IMG/VR virus record: IMGVR_UViG_3300023099_000016
Coordinates: 1 to 29,757 of that record
Direction: 5' to 3' (one strand)
Length of the DNA stretch: 29,757 bases
Origin: a virus
Numbering within the stretch: position 1 is the stretch's first letter; each line of letters starts with the position of its first letter. Positions 28,567 through 29,757 of this stretch are shown here, piece after piece. Position numbers and translations under genes: made by a program. The notes beneath the pieces are model-generated. The model saw only the letters and a list, made by a program, of their open reading frames with translations. It had not been told where the DNA came from and did no database searches.

Positions 28567-28907
28567 GCCCTTCCCTCCTTTAGGTCATTGATGTGGTCTA
28601 AAATGTTGCGAGCCATCGAAAACGGATTATCGCCCGCCATGCCCACCGGGTCAGACAGATAGGAGTTAAGCAGAGACTCAATACTGCTGACCGTCCTGCT
28701 TTCCTCGTAATCCCTAAACTGGCTATCGGGAAACTGCATCCAACGCTTGATGTTCTTTGCCATCAGGTATGTGTCGTCTGCGGTGGTGTAATCGTAAGTC
28801 CATTCTTCTGGTAGCGATCGAAGCACTACCCTATCACCATGGATAGTCTCTGCTATGAACCACTCTCCTCGCCATGGTTTTGGCGGTTCTCCTTCATTCC
28901 ACTCCAA
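28563..28907 (-). CDS. Early protein with TTG start, unknown (114 residues)
   Basis: TTG at 28907 with AGGAG 6 bases upstream; no ATG lies in a better place. The N-terminal half (MEWNEGEPPKPWRGEWFIAE, DRVVLRSLPEEWTYD) is beta-like and aromatic, the C-terminal half helical (IESLLNSYLSD, MARNILDHINDLKEG). No family recognised. It is the first gene after the long non-coding leader and probably opens the early operon. Confidence 0.55.
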   Translation of the reverse strand: MEWNEGEPPKPWRGEWFIAETIHGDRVVLRSLPEEWTYDYTTADDTYLMAKNIKRWMQFPDSQFRDYEESRTVSSIESLLNSYLSDPVGMAGDNPFSMARNILDHINDLKEGRA

Positions 28908-29000
28908 TTCTATCTCCTAATCCTGAATGCAACTGTCACAGAAGACGGAGGGTGAGGTATATAACCTATCCCGCCATCTCCGGTATTCTCTAGAGGCTAG

Positions 29001-29036
29001 TTCAACACAACCGACACTATCGACACTGTTTGCACT
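29001..29036. repeat. Tandem 9-base repeats (iteron-like)
   Basis: Four consecutive 9-mers on the plus strand: TTCAACACA, ACCGACACT, ATCGACACT, GTTTGCACT. The two central ones are nearly identical (CGACACT shared) and the outer ones degenerate. A near-palindrome GGTATATAACC follows at about 28957. Tandem sites of this length can bind a replication initiator or a repressor; the copy number is low. Confidence 0.3.
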
Positions 29037-29387
29037 CCGGAAGCTCCCGGGTTCGCTATAGAGGGAGTCACCCCCTGGTACGCGCTTGGCTTATGGCCTA
29101 GCACCTCACCACTTTCGTCGTATCGTAGGGACCGCTGCCTGCTAAATCCCTATGGCCGTCTTTTGAGCGGGTTCACGTCCCCCGTCTGCCAGCCGGTTAT
29201 GTTGTAGGCACTGCACGTCACTGGGAAGTCTGTGTGGTGTCTCTGGACAAGCCTCAACCATAGGTTCACAGCTTCTAAGCGTGACCTTGGGCAGAACTAG
29301 CGATATGTTGGGACTTGGCTGTTGCAACTAACTAAGGGTTGCGATATTTATAGCCTTATCCGAAACGCGCTGGACCCGCTTTCGGTC

Positions 29388-29418
29388 TATCGAGGGAGAC
29401 TTGAGGCCTCCTTCGATA
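29388..29418. repeat. 11-base-pair inverted repeat at the predicted early transcript start
   Basis: 29388-29398 pairs with 29408-29418, loop of 9 bases; one position is G-U in plus-strand RNA and a mismatch in minus-strand RNA. It begins at the predicted start (about 29418) of the promoter at 29425-29453, so an early transcript would open with this hairpin. Confidence 0.35.
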
Positions 29419-29424
29419 AGCACA

Positions 29425-29453
29425 GTTTTAGACGAGAATTCTATCCTCGTCAA
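29425..29453 (-). promoter_or_regulatory. Candidate early promoter with operator in its spacer
   Basis: TTGACG (29453-29448), exactly 17 bases, then TAAAAC (29430-29425), reading leftward towards the early operon. The spacer contains a perfect inverted repeat, GACGAG (29431-29436) and CTCGTC (29446-29451), with 9 bases between, so a dimeric repressor bound here would cover both boxes. The -35 overlaps the stop of the gene upstream. Confidence 0.5.
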
Positions 29454-29659
29454 CGCTTCGAGGCTCTTGGGCGAAACCGCTTGGGAGCCTCATGCTTTTC
29501 CAAATCCGTCTTTACTTCGACAGCCGGAAAATGCACGGCCTCAATCGTCCAAAACGAACGACCCAGGTACACGCGATTTCCAACCAATGCGGTCTTATCG
29601 GAAACCATCACGCTCTGCGTGTTGTCGTCTTTGCGAACTCGACATTCATGCTGGTACAT
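29450..29659 (-). CDS. Small protein, unknown (69 residues)
   Basis: ATG at 29659 is preceded by AAGGAG at 6 bases; two in-frame ATGs upstream (29677, 29665) lie before or against this site and are less likely. The protein (MYQHECRVRKDDNTQSVMV, then GNRVYLGRSFWTIEAVHFP) is beta-rich with a basic end (PKRFRPRASKR). No family recognised. It is the rightmost gene, and its stop lies within the early promoter candidate. Confidence 0.5.
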   Translation of the reverse strand: MYQHECRVRKDDNTQSVMVSDKTALVGNRVYLGRSFWTIEAVHFPAVEVKTDLEKHEAPKRFRPRASKR

Positions 29660-29678
29660 GTTCATCTCCTTTTTCATC

Positions 29679-29708
29679 GCCCCGGTTGGTTTAAACGCCT
29701 TCCGGGGC
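29679..29708 (+). terminator. Hairpin, terminator-like in plus direction
   Basis: GCCCCGG (29679-29685) and CCGGGGC (29702-29708) form a 7-pair GC stem with a 16-base loop containing TTTAAA. On the plus strand it is followed by TTTCCTTTCC, a weak U-tract. On the minus strand the same hairpin would lie in the leader of the 69-residue gene. With so little sequence to its right, its role is uncertain. Confidence 0.4.
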
Positions 29709-29757
29709 TTTCCTTTCCTAAGCCTTGGGAGGGGGAGGAAGAGGCATCCAGTGTTTC

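Larger units (their letters stand above)
28918..29449. other. 530-base apparently non-coding region with hairpins and short repeats
   Basis: No convincing gene is seen on either strand. Inverted repeats occur at 29360-29385 (CCGAAA with GCG, one bulge), 29388-29418 (11 pairs, one G-U on the plus strand) and 29126-29152 (TAGGGA/TCCCTA), and tandem 9-mers at 29001-29036. A promoter candidate at 29425-29453 would make this a leader of about 510 bases for the early operon. It could be a regulatory leader, an ncRNA or a replication origin. Confidence 0.5.

Noticed and set aside
29140-29200. tRNA/tmRNA-like end: GGGTTCACGTCCCCC followed by GTCTGCCA, and a CTGCTAA resembling a Ser anticodon loop; AGACGG at about 28942 could pair with CCGTCT.
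   Set aside because: The T-stem has a mismatch, the T-loop lacks the conserved A58, no cloverleaf could be built, and no plausible tag peptide was found.
29142-29327. Minus-strand TTG frame of 61 residues in the non-coding region.
   Set aside because: There is no ribosome binding site, and the Pro/Ser/Cys mix is without pattern.
1-29757. CRISPR arrays, insertion sequences, integrase/attachment site and tRNA genes.
   Set aside because: No regularly spaced repeats, transposase or integrase motifs, or cloverleaf structures were seen; this was by eye only, not with a search program.

Overview
The window is the structural, lysis and part of the early/accessory region of a tailed double-stranded DNA phage (or an integrated copy). 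Nearly every gene lies on the minus strand and is read from right to left, with many stop/start (ATGA) overlaps. Terminase, portal, scaffold, SU10-like major capsid, head-tail adaptor and nozzle proteins are followed by three internal/ejection-type proteins. There is no tape-measure, tail-tube or sheath gene, so a short-tailed (podovirus-type) virion is the best reading. The host is probably an alphaproteobacterium. This is inference: several candidate promoters carry the (C)TTGAC type of -35, and the small terminase, the SleB tail hydrolase and the early proteins recall phages of Hyphomicrobiales.

Layout in the direction of transcription. 29757-28908: one small gene, then about 540 bases of apparently non-coding DNA with a promoter/operator candidate, hairpins and short tandem 9-mers. 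28907-26846: an early operon of five overlapping genes, with two possible replication-associated proteins and a protein built of four tandem helix-turn-helix units. 26849-22641: a run of small accessory genes, mostly unrecognised, including a proline-rich lipoprotein, an AT-hook protein and a DnaJ-type zinc protein. Many of their junctions share a C/A-rich element just before the ribosome binding site. 22567-21009: an AP2/HNH endonuclease, two threonine-rich beta proteins and a one-helix membrane peptide. 20929-20891: a strong intrinsic terminator. 20811-10996: the packaging, head and neck module. 10646-4367: a GNAT-like protein, three ejection proteins and a SleB-type virion lysin. 4300-1: a tail fibre, a secreted subtilisin-like protease, an endolysin, a holin-like protein, an HNH endonuclease with its own HTH, a two-helix membrane protein, and the start of a membrane/coiled-coil protein cut by the window edge.

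The late genes run as one line: package DNA, build the capsid, attach neck and nozzle, load ejection proteins, add the fibre, lyse the cell. The most unusual points are the Sec-exported subtilase with an intact triad between fibre and endolysin; the four-HTH regulator whose stop codon overlaps a promoter with direct repeats; a single plus-strand membrane-peptide gene with its own promoter, set against the late genes; the recurring start-associated C/A-rich element; and a terminator just before the late operon. No polymerase, primase, helicase, integrase, tRNA or CRISPR array was found, and the gene at base 1 is incomplete, so the genome continues outside the window.
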